Of a DNA stretch of 64,000 bases, positions 40,791-53,792 are shown in pieces. Source of the stretch: Acheta domesticus. Lineage: Eukaryota; Arthropoda; Insecta; Orthoptera; Gryllidae. The stretch lies in assembly GCA_031308135.1 (NCBI GenBank), contig JAHLJT010000631.1:215521773-215585772 (forward strand), in the 5' to 3' direction. Positions within the stretch are counted from its first letter, which is position 1, and each line of letters begins with the position of its first letter. A model generated the notes under the pieces. The model was not told the origin of the DNA, did no database searches, and saw only the letters and a program-made list of their open reading frames with translations. A program made the position numbers and the translations under genes.

Positions 40791-41793
40791 TTAATGTAAA
40801 TACGTTAATTTGTGATTGATTACTTGGGATTTATTTAAAAAACATACTTTGCTCAATTACATTTATTTAAGACGAGATATGACTAGTATTTAGAAAATAG
40901 AGTGACTGAATTACAATGAATATTATTGCACGTCTAAAAACAGTGCAATAATTCATTGTAACTCAGTCCAAGGGGAATCATATGCGATCTAAGAGTGACT
41001 ACTGAAACCAACATGCCCATATGATTTTCCGTAAATTCATCTGTCCCTTCAACTTCGCTGTGATACAAACACTCTGAATCGTTGTCACTTGCAGATAGAA
41101 GCTAAGTAGCTCGACGTGTTACGATCCGTCGGGGTCGCACTTTGCGTAGTGGTGCTCATCGCACATCGGTGCTCTGCAGCTCTTGTGATGGATGGAAAGT
41201 TTACTGTTTAGCACTATTTTCAGGGAAAAAATGTGATATTTGCAATTTGATATATAATAATAATAATAAGTAAAGAAAACTAGTGGTGCTAAAAACAGTA
41301 GGCCCTATGTAAGTGGCTTATTTCAGAAACAACATGTCACTGACAAGTAACTTTTCAGGACGGACAAAAAACCTTCTAATGCGGCTGTGTTTGTCAGAAG
41401 CATTGTGTCAATTTTTTTAGAAGTTGTTTTCTGCGTATTGTATAGAATTATTGTCTCATTTAGTAAAAAGTTAAATTTTATTTCTTTTTTTGCTAACAAA
41501 CATGGTTGACTGTTTCTGAAATAAAACATACTGGAACAAAAAAAGTATTGTCATTCATTAAATGTTTCTTTATCTGAAATATGTTTGAATGAACATACAA
41601 ATTACAAGAAATTGTTACATTCAACTAATTATTTCATGATTCACGCACTGCCTAGTTTTGTAATTCTGCAGAAAACGCACCCACTTCTTCATCGTGGGGG
41701 ATATACTAGTACTACATTAACTTTTTGATGTCATCAATCGATTATTACATTGTCGCACTTACTTCGTAAGAAGATAAAGTTACGTAATTGTGT

Positions 41794-42110
41794 GCCGGAA
41801 AATGGCGAATTTTCAGTAGAAAAATTGTTATTGACGGGCCGTGGTAACGCAAAAGCATATAAACCCTGTTCCTATAAATATTAAATTACTTCCTCTAAGA
41901 TGGTGGTGTAGCCAGAACCCATGTTTTGAGGGGCCTTGATACCGATTGAGAGCAAAACGTCTGTCTGTCTGTGGTCAACGCTAGCGCCTAAACCGTTCAG
42001 CCGATTTTCTTCAAAATTGATATTCATCGATTGATCTGCACGAACTCGAGGTTTTGCGAATTTCAACCAGATATTTTGATTTTTGATGGTGCTTTACAAG
42101 AAGGATCAAA
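41794..42110 (-). repeat. Dispersed family, minus fragment with a short seed
   Basis: Landmarks 'gacgggccgtggtaacgcaa', 'ggtgtagccagaaccca' and 'aacgctagcgcctaaaccgt' are in minus orientation. The seed is only 'gtctgtctgtctgtgg'. Confidence 0.7.
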
Positions 42111-42884
42111 AACAGAGACACAGACTGACATGTCTCCCCATACAGTGTGATTTTTATTTTGACTTCCACAGCCATATATGAAGATATTTGGAAGTTTTCC
42201 AAGTTGGACATTGAGATACTTAGATATTCCATGGTAAATTTCGCCATCTCACTAGGCTCTTTAAGCCCTTCATTCATGATTTACGAAGAATGTGGCACAG
42301 TCATCCTTCAGTTAATGGACACAAGTATTTATCGTCGGCGCAAGTTTTGGACTGATATTGTAGGAAAGTTCAAATTTTGCGTCAATGCCCACTGCAATTA
42401 CACCGTCCTGTATAAAATCGATCAACTGTTTGAACTCCAAAGAGAAGCCGCTTCTCGCGTTTTAATACAGAAAGAACACAAGTCACTGACTTATATTGTA
42501 TCTGCATTAATATCTATACGTGCTCTTCAAAAACTATCTCTAGAATTGCTTGACATACTACGTTACATCTGAAACGATGCATATACATACAGAGAATATG
42601 ATCCCACGAAAAAGTCAAAATGGCAAAAACCCTGACTTATATTGCTTCTGAAACAAACCATTCATATACTTTCTCACATAGTTTTAAAATTTACACATTT
42701 CGAAAATTCAGAGTTAAACGAAAATGAGACCTGCGCCAATATATTAGGCGTACCTTGATCTATCTTGGGAAACATCTGAAGAAAAAATTTGGAGCAGTTT
42801 TTGAGAAAATGTTTTTGTTATAATCTGCATTAATTTCAACCAGAAATCACGCGAAAACTACTATATTTTTTCAAAACATTGTAC

Positions 42885-44150
42885 ATTTTACATAAACTGG
42901 TAACAAAGTCGATAACAAGCAACTAATTCCAATAAAAATTATAAACCTAATTAAAAGTAAGCACAATCTAAGATGCTTTTGGCAAATGTCACGACGACCA
43001 GACTTAAAAAGAAAATTAAACAAACTGACTAGTTAAAACAAAACTAGACCAACATAGATATGCAAGCTTCCAGACTTTTCTAAAAGAAATTCACCCATCT
43101 AGGCATATATGGTCCACCATACAGAGAATAAGAAGGCAAAATCAAGAATTTTCACACATTAAATTAGGTTCAAAGGTGGTAAATTCCGATTTTGAGAAAA
43201 CATCTCTTATAGCTGACTTCCTTGAAAAGTCGTATAACCCAAACACAATCGAAAACGAATAGTTTAATAAACAAGAAGAGGAATTTAATCAGATCAATGA
43301 ATGGGCAAAAATTGGAAGATTAAAATAAATCCAGATAAAACGAAGGCAAACATTTTCACCCTAAGATATCCCATCGCCCCTACCCAGTTAATTATGCACA
43401 ATGAAAATATTCCTTGGATTCCAATAATACAACAGCCAAGTATCTAGGAATGCAACTTGATACAAAATTAAATTGGAAAACACACATCCAAACAACATGA
43501 ATAAAAACACAAGCAAACATTTAATAACTTTACTCCCTAATTAACAAAAAATCCTCCCTTAAAAAGAGATCGGAATGCTAATTTACAAGCCTATAATTCG
43601 ACTAGCAATGTACGCATACCTGATATGGCATGCAGTGAAATGCAGCCAAATCTAATATAAACATTCTTCAAACTACACAAAATAAAGTGCTAAGAATTAA
43701 AACCTCGTAGTTTCTTTCAAATAAGAAAATCCATCACGAAATGCAAATTCCAACAATAAAAGAACACATTACTAAACTGTCCGAAGACTTCTTTTCAACA
43801 CTCTCCACATCTCCCAGCACCTCCATGTTCAATCTTTTGACGCCCAGCTGAACCGAACCTACGTATAAAATCAAGCTTTCCTAAAGGCAGGTTCAGACCA
43901 CCATAAAAAAGCAGAAAATCGATCTCAAATGATATGACTTTCATCAAATATTCATAACAACGATGATTCTCGGTAGTTTCAATTTATTTCCAAAAACAAT
44001 AAATTATTAAAATAAACCAAAACCTCACACCCATCCATGGCACCCACGGTTAGGAAATAAACCAAAGTTTATGGATATTTCTATTCACAACCCTGAAAAA
44101 CATGTATGTTAAACAGGAAGACAATAAATGTGAAAAGAAGAAGAAAATGC
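42885..44150 (+). pseudogene. Degenerate Jockey-type LINE reverse-transcriptase ORF with catalytic core deleted
   Basis: Interrupted frames read like the Jockey ORF2: a linker region (42930-43258) ending near SYNPNTIENE, then NPDKTKANIFT (about 43330), KYLGMQLDTKLNWKTHI (about 43438), a segment near 'cctgatatggcatgcagt', NINILQTTQNKVLRIKTS, and EMQIPTIKEH near 43740. Between the linker and the thumb-like part the palm domain with the catalytic aspartates is absent, so about 150-200 residues appear deleted. Many stops and frameshifts are present. It is followed by an A-rich tail region. Clearly non-functional. Confidence 0.8.
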
Positions 44151-44159
44151 GGCATTAAG

Positions 44160-46060
44160 TATGATCGATTCTCACTTTCTTGAGAAAAACTTCACATGAC
44201 TCGTCATGAGAGGGAATCTAGTTTTTCCAATAATACAACTTTTCTTGACGGCATAAAGTCAATTTTCAACTTCTCAAGAATACTGGTTGTAACAACTTAA
44301 ACTTACACTTCTGCAATTATAGATGTTCATATAATGAAAATGCAAATAACAATAATATTTATATTATTATAAGGCCGTCTGCGATTACTAACATCACAGA
44401 ACAACGCACGTGTTTCGCGGATTCCTCTCTTTACACAACTGACTCAGTATATGAGAATGAACGCTGCTCTATTTCACGCAAACCATAGTAGTGTCAGTTG
44501 TTTATAAATAAAGTTAATTCGCGCATTTCGTCAGAAGACTACCATTTGAGACCATATGTATGTTTCTACGATTCACAACATGGCAAGTCTCGCGGCTGCT
44601 TTAGGCCCGCAACAGACTACACCGAGGAATGCGTTTCCAGAAATGTGCGACGAGAAATATGGAAAATCGAAACAAGGGACTCTTATGGACCTCTGCACAC
44701 TAGAAAGAGTTTTCTCGTTCGCCTCTGCGGAGGCGAAAGAGTTCCTCACTCGAGTCAGTCGGCGAGCGAGTTTTCTCGGACACATTTCTACTCCATCAGT
44801 TGTTATACGACATTTAGGCGTTCGCTGCCACAGGAAAACACCAAACAGTGCATAGAACTGAGTGAGGTTTTAGAAGAGAACAGGTTTAGGTAAGAACATT
44901 TAGCAGTAAAATATGCGATAAAGTATCAGTTTTTGAATTGTTTTCTTGAATTTTCTCTTAAATGAACAATAAATAATTTGTATGGAAGATATTCTTATTT
45001 GTATGAAACTCGCTCATGAGTAATATAAAAATAAAATTTGAAGCAAGAAACTTGAAGAGGTATTTTGAAATAATGAATTAATTTATTACTTTTCTTAATT
45101 GGTATTTATGAATGAATTTATTAATTGTGAATTTTATTATGAATTATTTGATAATTCATTATATATTCATTATCCAACCAACAAATATAGTAAACCAGAG
45201 CGGGGTAGAGATTACGGAGCTCAAGAAAATTTGCTGATGTACTACTTCTCCCTTATACGTCACATAATTTCCTGTTGTTGTTTTTTTTACATTAAATAAT
45301 GATTTGTATGCAATGCAGTGGTGTGTTTTTCTCTAGGTAATTCGAACTCATTAAACAAATGGTTTACGATTATTGTAACAAAACAAGGATTTCACGAGTT
45401 CAAATTACATAAGAGTATTTAATAAAACAAGAAATGGGACTCGCAGATGATCTCATAACTAAAACCGCTGCCACCACTCTCGGCTTGTGGGACATAAAAG
45501 GTATTTCGAGACATCGAATAACCTCTTTGTAGTGGGCGGACGCAGCCTCGCCGTCCTCTTTCCTCATTTCTCGTCGCACATTTCTCGCAACGCATTCCTC
45601 GGTGTAGTCTGTTGCGGGCCGTATGTTTGGGCATCACGATGCGTCGTGTCATTGACGCCCCGTATTCGAGCAGGGAGTCAGATGGACGGCGGGCTGCCTA
45701 CGTGCGCCGATGAACAAAATATTTTTTAAAATGTTGTTTATGTGTGTCCAACTTTGAGATTTGGCATATGTATACAAAATTGGTGTAGAAAAACATGAAT
45801 TTTTTAAATAATTTAAGTGTCGATTTAATGTAGAAATTAGCATTTCAAAAATTAAAATGTATCTTAAATATTTATATAATATGTCTACAAAAATTATATT
45901 AACATCACATGAAAGTACAACTTTTTAAGTTAAATTCAAGTGTAATTTTATTTTTCTGAAGGAAACGGCATTTGCGAAAAAGAAAAATTAAACATAAGCG
46001 CGCGCATGATTCGTCGGAAAAAGTAATTGATAATATTTCTGAAAGGGTGGGATTAAAAAA
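44160..46060. other. Intergenic with an inverted-repeat pair
   Basis: About 62 bp at 44604-44665 recurs inverted at 45562-45625 (shared 'caacagactacaccgaggaa'). A perfect hairpin, TTCGCCTC-tgcg-GAGGCGAA, lies at 44718-44737. Possibly a decayed DNA element of about 1 kb. The frames at 44498-44893 read through these repeats and are not called as genes. Confidence 0.5.
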
Positions 46061-46063
46061 TAA

Positions 46064-47690
46064 ACTAGTGGTGCTACAGACTTTCCCGTATTAGTTTTCT
46101 ATTTCCTTGGGTCTTCGCTAGCTATTCGGAATTGTCACAAACTTTTTCTTGCCAGATGTCATCTATCACAGCCAAAAATTACATTTTTTTTGTCATTTTC
46201 TTAATTTTCGGTTTCCTATTGGTAGAACGGAAACATTAATTTTAGAATATCAAAGAATACAAAAACCTAGTTATAAATGGCAATTTCCTTTTCAAAATTG
46301 TGTGCCGTTTAAGAGAGGCGTTTTAGCACTACTAAAAATGCGAAATTTGAAGCTCATTTTCACAGAAAATTTTTGAGTTTTCAAAATACTTTATTTGAAG
46401 TTATTTGAAGCACTTACATTCACAAATATAATAATCTTTACAAATTGCGGATAATATGCATATTAAAAATGTGAGAGATCTTTCAAAAAATTTACATTTA
46501 TATAAGTTTTGAAAAAACAAAAAAATAACTCAAAATAAACTTTACGTCATATTAAAGAGTGTAATTATCACTATCCGTTACAAAGTTTCAAGAAAAAAAT
46601 TGCAGCCATATATGAGAAAATGGCGTTTGAGCATTTCTGAAAGTGCCGAAATTTGAACTATTTTTCACAGAAAACGGTAGTGTTTTCGGGAAACTTTACT
46701 TGACATTATTTAAAGCATATATACTCGTAAATATAATAATGTAAAAAAATCGCCGATAATGTAAATATTAACGACGTCAGAGACAAGTAAAAAAAATACA
46801 TTTTTGTAATTTTTGAAAAAACCAACCAATAGACCAATATGCCTTTACGTCATCTGATAGAGTAAATTTACCACTATCCCCACCAAAAGTTTAAAGAAAA
46901 AATTTGGAGCCGTTTTTGAGAAAATCTTGTTTTTGTAATTTTTTAATGTTGCACATATTGCACACAATATTACACGAAAACTACTAAAATTTTAAAAACA
47001 TTTACATGACCTTTATGAAAGAACTTAATATGCCGAACAAATTTTATTTGAAGAAAAAATCTCTATCTTCAATTTTATAGTTGGAGAAAGACGCCGAAAA
47101 CAAATTCAAACTTTCAAAATTTTCGAAAATACAGAGTTATCCGTGAAAATCGAACCTATGCCATGTTAAAAAGTGTATTTTTATACAAGAATTCATTCAT
47201 ACATTTTATACAAGAATTCAAGTGTATTCATACAAGAAATTTAAAGAAAAAATTTGGAGCCGTTTTTGAGAAAATTTTGAAAATCCCCGGAGGGCTTCAT
47301 ATAAAGTACCCCCAAATTTTATAGAATCTTTTTCAAAATCTCAAAGCTTCGACTAGAATCAGATTGACCGGGGAATATCCATTTTGGAAGAAATCGTACG
47401 TATGGTTTAGGCGTTAGCAGTGTTCACAGACGGGCAGACGGACGTTTTCCTTTCAATTGGGTTTTCGGTATCAAGGACCTAGAAAACATGGTTTCTGGCT
47501 ACACCACGTGTTAGGGGATTTTTTTTCTTAATTTAGCAACTGGTTTTATCCACTTTTTCGTTTTCACGGCCCTGCAATTAATTTTTTTCGGCCGAAAATG
47601 GGTCATTTTTTCGCGCAGCGTTACATAACTTTCCCTATACTACGTATATCACTCCGTGTATACGTATGTATACGGGAAAGTAAAAAGTGT
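46064..47690 (+). repeat. Dispersed family, best near-full-length copy (reference copy)
   Basis: It runs from 'actagtggtgctacagactt' and the start motif ACTTTCCCGTAT to an end palindrome 'aactttccctatactacg...gtatacgggaaagt', so both ends carry ACTTTCCCGTAT inverted. The middle has repeated modules ('ttggagccgtttttgagaaa' occurs more than once). At 47420-47445 'gtgttcacagacgggcag' is followed directly by 'acggacgttttcctttcaat', the unexpanded seed. No ORF. Confidence 0.75.
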
Positions 47691-47829
47691 CACCTATTTT
47701 CAACCCTAGAACTCATAAAAAAAATTTCAAGTCGCTAGAAAATGGTAATGTTTTGTAAGTGTGTGTTTGACGTGAAATGACTCTCGTGGGAAAATATAAG
47801 TAGTTTTCCGTCGTTTTGCCTGAAAATAG

Positions 47830-48430
47830 GGAATATTTTAAAAACATATTAACAACACAACTTTTTCAAAGACAGCTTCAATTTTTTCTTTAGATTTATT
47901 GTAGGGATAGTGCTAAATGTTCTGTATAAGATGACAAGATGACATAAACGCCAATATCTGTTGTCTGTATTGTTTCTTTTTTTTTTTTTTTTTTTTGAAA
48001 ATTACACGATTGTATTTTTTTGACATCCCTCTCACGTCGTTAATTGTTACAATACCCGCTATTTGCATAGTTTATTGTACAGTGCGTCAGAAAAGTCTCT
48101 CCGCATCGAGCCGAATCAGGGCCTCCTATTTTCGCATGTATGTTAGTAACAGCCAGATCACGGTGTAAGATATATTTCTTACACCATGACCAGATCACTG
48201 GAAAACAACTCTTCCAGCATCCATTTGATCGTGGTGAATATGCAATTTACTGTTTCACGATGCAGCTCGTGCTATCAGCATAATTTCTGTTGCAAGCACT
48301 CTCACTAGCTAGGTGCTACTGCGGAGAGACTTTGCCGGTGCGCTATATTTGAACGATACAAGGGCTTTCAGTTATATCTTATAAAGTTTCTCGAAAACTC
48401 AAAGTTAAGTATACAACATGTTAGGGGAAG
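47830..48430 (-). repeat. Dispersed family, minus fragment split by a mariner MITE
   Basis: Family modules ('tagggatagtgctaaatgtt', 'gatgacataaacgcc', 'gtttctcgaaaactcaaag') lie on both sides of the MITE at 48080-48345. Confidence 0.6.
48080..48345. mobile_element. Mariner-type MITE, 266 bp, TA target
   Basis: The left end CAGTGCGTCAGAAAAGTCTC and right end (reverse complement TAGCGCACCGGCAAAGTCTC) share AAAGTCTCTCCGCA. TA lies on each side (48078-48079, 48346-48347). The interior has a strong hairpin at 48151-48178 (GGTGTAAGA...TCTTACACC). No transposase. Confidence 0.78.
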
Positions 48431-48539
48431 TAGTTTACTACACATATAGGCACAATATTTATCTTTTTGCAACAAGGCATTAAGAGGTTTTCTGTCGAAA
48501 AATCATATTTTTTCCGCATCCTTGCAATACTTTCACGTA

Positions 48540-48735
48540 ATACTGCATAAGCAATACATGGGGTCTGTGAAATTGGAACCGTTTTTTAAGAAAATCTTCA
48601 AAAAGTACCTCCAAAATATAAAGAATTCTTCAAAATCGCAAGGCTTCGAGTCAAGCCAGATTGCTCGGGGAATATTCAGTTTGGCAAACGTTCTATGAAT
48701 AGTTTGCCATTTGTGTTCACAGATTGTGTTATTAC
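48540..48735 (+). repeat. Dispersed family, short plus fragment
   Basis: Modules 'ggaaccgttttttaagaaaa' and 'ggcttcgagtcaagccagat' end at 'tgtgttcacagattgtg', the seed site without expansion. Confidence 0.6.
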
Positions 48736-49443
48736 TACGTACATGCGTGTGTATATGTGTAAGTAAAATCAACTAAATATTGTCGATGTATTTTTTTAAA
48801 CAGTCCCTGGAATACATCGGTGAACATTATTGAATTTAATGGCCATAGCAATGGAACGGTGGCAATAACATTCAAATCTAAGAAAGCATGTATTGTTTTG
48901 TTAAATAAATCGGTCGAAATTAATAATATTTGTTCGCTAACATAAATCCACATAAAAATAATCATTGGAGTTGGGGGGTCAGTCGATTGCAAAAAATTGC
49001 TATTTCGTCTGATTCAATGGGCGCATTGCCAGTATTCTTGCGTGTGTAAATACTATGTGGCACAACTCCATACCGGAGCGTACACTTGAGTGCCATCCAT
49101 ACCCTCTGTAAACGACGCCTACGGCAGAGGTTGAAATTGGTGGGGCATGTTGTTCTTGTTACAAAGTGATACAATCAAAGAGTCCAATGGTCTATTTACA
49201 TTGTGATAGCAGTGAGATTTACGAAAGCTCGGGAAAATCCAACTCTCTGTTTACAGAGCGCCTGTTACGTTGCTCAAACAGTTTGAGTTCATTTACCCTG
49301 GCATTCTCGCAAAACAGCGGACTATGAGAAGAATTTTTTGAGACCTGACCACATGCGGTCAATTGCGAAATCCCGTAAATTCCTCATTTATTCTTCATAA
49401 TCAAAACCTACAAATGACTTTCAGTATATGTAGGATACTACTT
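48736..49443. other. Intergenic, no recognised feature
   Basis: No gene, clear repeat or RNA gene recognised. Confidence 0.5.
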
Positions 49444-49451
49444 CACACAAA

Positions 49452-49740
49452 CAGGGCCGGATTTACCTACAAGCAAAACAAGCAGTTGCTTGAGGGCTCC
49501 ATTCATGGGGGACCCCGCGCTTCGGAAAAATATGCATAACATATTTTGTATTAACATAAGATGTTTTTAACGTTATAAATAAATGTCAAATGTTATATAA
49601 AAATATGATTTTTCACTTGTATTTGTCCAGAAAGTACTTGCATTAAGACAAGTGTTTTATTGAATAAATATGAGCTATTTTTACGAGGGGGTCAACAATA
49701 TTTAGTGCTTGGGGATCCCTAATACTTAAATCTGGCACTA
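49452..49740. mobile_element. hAT-type MITE, 289 bp, with target duplication
   Basis: The left end CAGGGCCGGATTTA and right end (reverse complement TAGTGCCAGATTTA) are flanked by cacacaaa (49444-49451) and caaacaaa (49741-49748), 7 of 8 identical. Confidence 0.78.
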
Positions 49741-50005
49741 CAAACAAAGATAGTTAATCAAATTAAGTATATTTTTCTAAACGACAAGGAAAAGTGCGAA
49801 TGCTGAAGACCAAAGAAATATTTTAAAATCGACAAATCGAAGTATTGCCTGAATGAAATGAAATCCTCATAATCCTTTTTTTTATTATTATTTTTAATTC
49901 CATAACAGAAAGACCTTTGAATTCATTTACATGTATGACATCAAAGGATGTCATCAAGCCATTTAACACCGCCATTCGCAACACGGTATCCACTTTTCCT
50001 TTTAA

Positions 50006-50181
50006 CAGAGGCGTATCTACGGTATGGCAGACATGGCAAGTGCCATGGGCGCCACTCACAAGGGGCGCTGTTTAGAGTATACCTGTTAAAAGAAATAGCA
50101 ACAATCTTAAATTGAAGTAACCTGACAGGGGCGCAAATTCTATGCTTGCCATGGGCGCTTGAATGCTCAGATACGCCTCTG
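50006..50181. mobile_element. hAT-type MITE, 176 bp, with perfect 8-bp target duplication
   Basis: The ends CAGAGGCGTATCT and AGATACGCCTCTG are perfect inverted repeats. The target duplication CCTTTTAA is at 49998-50005 and 50182-50189. The same element occurs at 26621-26796. Confidence 0.9.
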
Positions 50182-50389
50182 CCTTTTAACGATCGTAATG
50201 GTCTGGGAAAACAAAACTTGTTTGACAACTTATAGAAGATGTGTGCTCCTGTTGCGAGGGGTTATGGTGCGAATTTAGCCTGAGAACGGAAGATTCCGGA
50301 CTCATCCCGCAAAGTACTAATAATAGCCAGCTTGCCTTGCCCCTGGCGAGTTAGTTCAACAGGATACGGCGCCGCCAGTGTCAGCTGAC

Positions 50390-50523
50390 TCGCTCCTGGC
50401 ATAGCTGATCGTCACTGCGGCGAGGCAGCGTCGTTCGGAAATTGAAATTACTACTCATCGTGAAGCAGCGAAGAAGGCAGGTGTCATTGAGTCCTCCTAT
50501 AGCTGTATCGTCAAAGCTATAAC
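50390..50523 (+). other. Candidate 5' UTR exon of CREG
   Basis: A GC-richer stretch ends in a good donor (aac|gtgagt at 50524). CREG's coding exon 1 begins directly after an acceptor at 51696, so an upstream non-coding exon is expected; this is the best candidate seen. Confidence 0.3.
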
Positions 50524-51697
50524 GTGAGTATTAAAAATTCGCGAGGGTGACAAAGAAAAAACATCAGCAACAGTATTTCTAGTAAAACAATAGTATACGC
50601 GCATAAAAAGCATTGCATTGTGTATAATTTTCTCGAACCTAATTAATGAAATGTGTCGCAGCTCGTGTTCTTGCTATTACCGTGGGAAAGAAAATATAAT
50701 TAATAGAAAATTGGGTGATTCAAAATCGTTTTCTTTTGACGACTAGCGGAAAATGAGTGTTGGAATTCCCTGAAAATTTGCGCAAATAATAACTTACGCG
50801 ATGATAATTACTTTTAAACTTTTTTTAAAAACTTATACAGAAATGTATTAATTTAATTTTTTGTCATTTTGATTGTAAGAGAGAGGGAACAAATTCTCGT
50901 ATAGGAATTTTCGATAGCATGGATGCTAATTTCAGCGTAAACAACATTCAAATTACGGGCTTTGCGAACGGTACCTGGTGTCATGGAACAAGATTCTTCC
51001 ATGGTGTTACCCTTGCCCGCCTTGTTTGATTCACATCGCACTGGTTGCTCTTTGTATACTGCCGTTAGTATCCTTTGTTTGAAATGTTTAAGTTTCGTTT
51101 TCAGAGATACTAATAACAAGCAAAACATGTTAATTGGTAAATAATAAGGAGCTGTAAAAAATGGCAGAAAATCGAAATGTTTCAAAACATTAATTCGACC
51201 GATCTCCTTCGCAAAACATTAATTTTATCAAAGTACACTCGACAATATAGCTCTTCAATACATTTCACTATTTTGTTAAATTATTCACTACTGATCAGCC
51301 AAGTGCTAACCCCAAGCCCCATAGTAGTATCCTCTTCAGTATCATTCTACAAGAGGAACTGGCCTTTTGTGGTATTTACATTGAGTTAAAGGATGCTTGG
51401 GAAAAATCAGAGTCCATTTATATGCATTTCACAGGAATTGAATTCAGATTTTGAAAGCATTTTATAATGCACTTTACAATCTTTCTTTTTTCCTCACAAT
51501 TTTTTTGGTAGTGTATGTTATTTTTTCTTTCATGTTTGATGTGCTAGAACTATTCAATTCCTACAATAGCATAATGTCAGAATTGAAAATAATCATAAGT
51601 GAACTTCCATTTTTCGATTTGAGGTTTTCACCCTTGTACCCTACTGTAATATTCACTGCGAAACATTAATGAAGACGAAAAAACTTCTTTTCACAGG

Positions 51698-53748
51698 ATG
51701 ATGCAGCTTTCAGTAATTCTACCTGTGTTATTACTTTTTGCCAGTCCTCTCTATGGCAAAAAATATGACACATATAATCAATATTATGATCCCCGCCAGA
51801 ATTATTACGACATGGCAGAAAAGTGAGTTCCTTGGCTCTCTCTGGTTAACACGTCCTGAATTGAAAGTTAACACCATATTGTAATTTTTGCAGGTATCGT
51901 CGATATGATCATTACCAACCACCAACATCACCATTCCATCAGAAATTGCATACATTCATTGCTGACTATGGTCCAACACCACCACCTCATGATCAAGTAG
52001 CTAAAATGGCCAGATACATCGTCCACAATGCAGGTTTGCATTATTTATTAAGTTATTACCTTTTTCTAATTAGCTACTTGTAAGAAGCAATTTAAAGAGT
52101 TACCTTGCCTATTATTTAACTTGCGCAACATGCAATCAGATTATTTTTACCTGATCATGAAATCTTGAGTTCAACCCAAGTTGTTTTTAGAAACAAGTTT
52201 GAGAATTGGCACATTACCAGCAATTGGGATTTCAGCCAAATGCTGTATGTTCTTGGTACTTGTTTTTATATTTGGTCCACAAGCAAGTTAAATTCAGTAA
52301 GTCCATTTTTGATGAGCTATTTACATTGCTAAATCACATTTTTTATTTTCTATTGATTAATGAAATTGTTGAAATCCTGGAGTTTCTGTTTACTAAATTA
52401 TTGATTATTTTGTTTTTTACTTAATCTCTGAACAGTGAAAATTCATCTTTGGACTTATTGGATGTCTTACAAACAATATCGGATATTTGTAGGAGTGTAA
52501 ACGAAAACTAGTTTATTCCTAGTGTATAAAAAGATAATAGACAAATTTTGTAAAATCAACATCAACTAAATTTATCTTGAAATGTTTTTTTGGACTTTGA
52601 GTTTACTTATATTCTAATAATAAGAACTCAAAATTTAATGAAATAATTTTTTAGACTGGGGTGCCATATCTACACATTCTTCTTCCCCTGCTATTCGAGG
52701 ATTCCCGTTTGCAAATATTGTTTCTATCAGTGATGGAACACCCACGAACAGTTCTGGTGTACCTTATATGTACATCACACCACTGGAACTTTCCACTCGT
52801 GACCTAGAAGTAAGTAAAAAATGAACTTGTTAGTTGAATAATTCTTGGAATGAGAAAGAAGGAAAAAACACTCAATGCAATGAAAGTTTCCTTTTTCAAA
52901 GATTAAAAAAAGGTTTTCAGCTTTTGTAAAAGTCAAAGATACCTACTTTTAAACTGGAAATAATACAAACATTTTTCAGAGTAATTTTTTTTATTGCAGA
53001 TCGATTCAAGATGTTCACTTGCCCTATCATTAGCTGAAACAGATTACTGCAAGCAGCAAAATATTGATCCAGAAGATCCAAGATGTGCAAGAGTTATTCT
53101 TACTGGAAAAGTGAAAAGGGTATAGCACTAAAAACTTAATTCACAGTTTTCTGATAATTTTATTGTTTATGTTCTGAAATTACTTGAAATATTACTGAAC
53201 TTCTCATGTTCTCACACTTCTAAATCATCATATAAATGGTGTAAAAATAATTAATCTATTTTTCTCCCAGGTGAAGACTCATACCTCAGAAATTGACTAT
53301 GCTGAGAACGCCCTGTTTTCCCGGCATCCTGCTATGCGTTCATGGCCAAGGAGTGAGTATTTGAGGCTAGACATTTAGCACATTTGCATCCTAGTTTCCA
53401 TTTAATATAAAATGTTAAAAAACAAGGATCAGGTTGTGGTATCGCTGAACACTAGTCAGTGTGTGTGGGATGCAATTATCAGTTTATATCATTAAGGTGC
53501 AAATGACAGATTTAACTCTTGAAGTCTAAACTTTACTTATTTATGTATAGAATTTCTGCTGTAGTGCTGAAATAAACAAATCAAAACTAACAATTTTTGT
53601 AAAATGCATATTAAATGTTGCAGGTCATGGTTTTTATTTTGCAAAACTCAAGATAGAGCAAATTTTGGTGTTGGACTACTATGGAGGCCCTAAAATAGTG
53701 CCAAAACCAGAGTACTTTAACCCTGGTGATGTTCGCTTCAGAATTTAG
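51698..53748 (+). CDS. CREG1: CREG family secreted/lysosomal glycoprotein, 6 exons, 248 aa
   Basis: The coding exons are 51698-51822, 51894-52033, 52655-52809, 53000-53119, 53271-53352, 53624-53748, all GT-AG and in frame, 747 nt in total. Residues about 1-20 (MMQLSVILPVLLLFASPLYG) form a signal peptide. The rest is the FMN-binding-split-barrel fold of CREG (cellular repressor of E1A-stimulated genes), an endolysosomal secreted protein. Hallmarks are ARYIVHNADWGAIST, RGFPFANIVSISDG, GVPYMYITPLELS, AETDYCKQQNIDPEDPRCAR, FSRHPAMRSWP, HGFYFAKL and LDYYGGPKIVPKPEYF. An NSS sequon lies near residue 120. Family members usually have about 210-220 residues; this one has an extra proline/tyrosine-rich segment after the signal peptide. 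A second ATG follows directly, so the start could be at 51701. Family assignment is very firm; exact function in insects is not. Confidence 0.95.
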
Positions 53749-53786
53749 ATACTCAATTTTTGGCAACTAGATGCTGAAAAGAAATT

Positions 53787-53792
53787 AATAAA
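53787..53792 (+). terminator. CREG poly(A) signal, proximal
   Basis: AATAAA about 40 bp after the CREG stop codon. Confidence 0.45.

Noticed and set aside
44498..44893. 131- and 99-codon frames
   Set aside because: They overlap the inverted repeat and hairpin and each other in different frames, with no recognisable domain.
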